Shown here piece by piece: positions 5,634 to 5,710 of a stretch of DNA of 5,710 nucleotides (positions are counted from its first letter, which is position 1; each line of letters begins with the position of its first letter). The DNA comes from Candidatus Kaiserbacteria bacterium (GTDB taxonomy: Bacteria; Patescibacteriota; Minisyncoccia; Phycocordibacterales; UBA2100). Where the stretch lies: assembly GCA_024654165.1 (NCBI GenBank), contig JANLIP010000104.1, forward strand, positions 1 to 5,710, given 5' to 3'. The notes under the pieces were generated by a model. That model did no database searches. It had not been told where the DNA came from and saw only the letters and a program-made list of their open reading frames with translations. A program made the position numbers and the translations under genes.

Positions 5634-5710
5634 TTATGTCTTTTCTAGCTTGCGTCTTCCTGATGTCATGGTCTTGCGCACGTTGCCCCTGGTCGTGCGG
5701 GAATTTGTTT
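5634..5710 (-). CDS. rpsM: 30S ribosomal protein S13 (uS13), C-terminal fragment at window edge
   Basis: The last 25 codons are visible, reading TNSRTTRGNVRKTMTSGRRK and then LEKT before TAA at 5636-5634. The RTxxRTxRG pattern and basic tail match the S13 C-terminus (QRTKTNARTRKG in E. coli), which contacts tRNA in the ribosome. Position directly upstream of rpsK is the standard order. The start lies beyond the window. Confidence 0.9.
   Translation of the reverse strand, partial: TNSRTTRGNVRKTMTSGRRKLEKT

Overview
The window is a compact, one-directional piece of bacterial chromosome. Every supported gene reads on the minus strand, so transcription runs from high to low coordinates. Protein content is entirely translation, transcription core and chaperone machinery. 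In transcription order it holds the tail of rpsM (uS13), rpsK (uS11), rpsD (uS4), rpoA (RNA polymerase alpha), rplQ (bL17), rplM (uL13), rpsI (uS9), a 205-nt intergenic region, grpE, and dnaK, which runs off the low-coordinate edge. The best guess for the host is a Parcubacteria-like member of the Candidate Phyla Radiation (Patescibacteria). Reasons are the short, divergent ribosomal proteins, the alpha-operon genes joined directly to rplM-rpsI, very small gaps, and AT-rich starts without Shine-Dalgarno motifs. This is an inference from style and gene order, not a database match.

Positions 5710 to 2342 form a ribosomal protein and RNA polymerase operon with gaps of 1 to 78 nt. The only larger gap, 78 nt before rpoA, carries a near-consensus promoter whose -35 lies inside the end of rpsD. 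The alpha subunit and three distal ribosomal proteins can therefore be transcribed separately from the upstream genes.

Positions 2341 to 2137 are the most unusual part. They contain a second copy of the end of the rpsI coding sequence, a strong G-quadruplex motif on the mRNA strand, two hairpins, a perfect 14-bp intrinsic terminator stem, and a good promoter whose predicted start falls at or next to the grpE start codon. The -10 of that promoter lies in a perfect 12-bp palindrome.

Positions 2136 to 1 encode the GrpE nucleotide exchange factor and its Hsp70 partner DnaK. No hrcA gene or CIRCE operator is visible. DnaK carries an in-frame insert of about 14 residues encoded by a GC-rich, multiply palindromic sequence. 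It shares the 10-mer CCCCGACCCC with the rpsI 3' region, suggesting that one family of small palindromic repeats has entered both places. I see no classical mobile element gene, CRISPR array, tRNA, or wholly unknown protein system. The novelty, if any, is in the small palindromic elements and the regulatory architecture.
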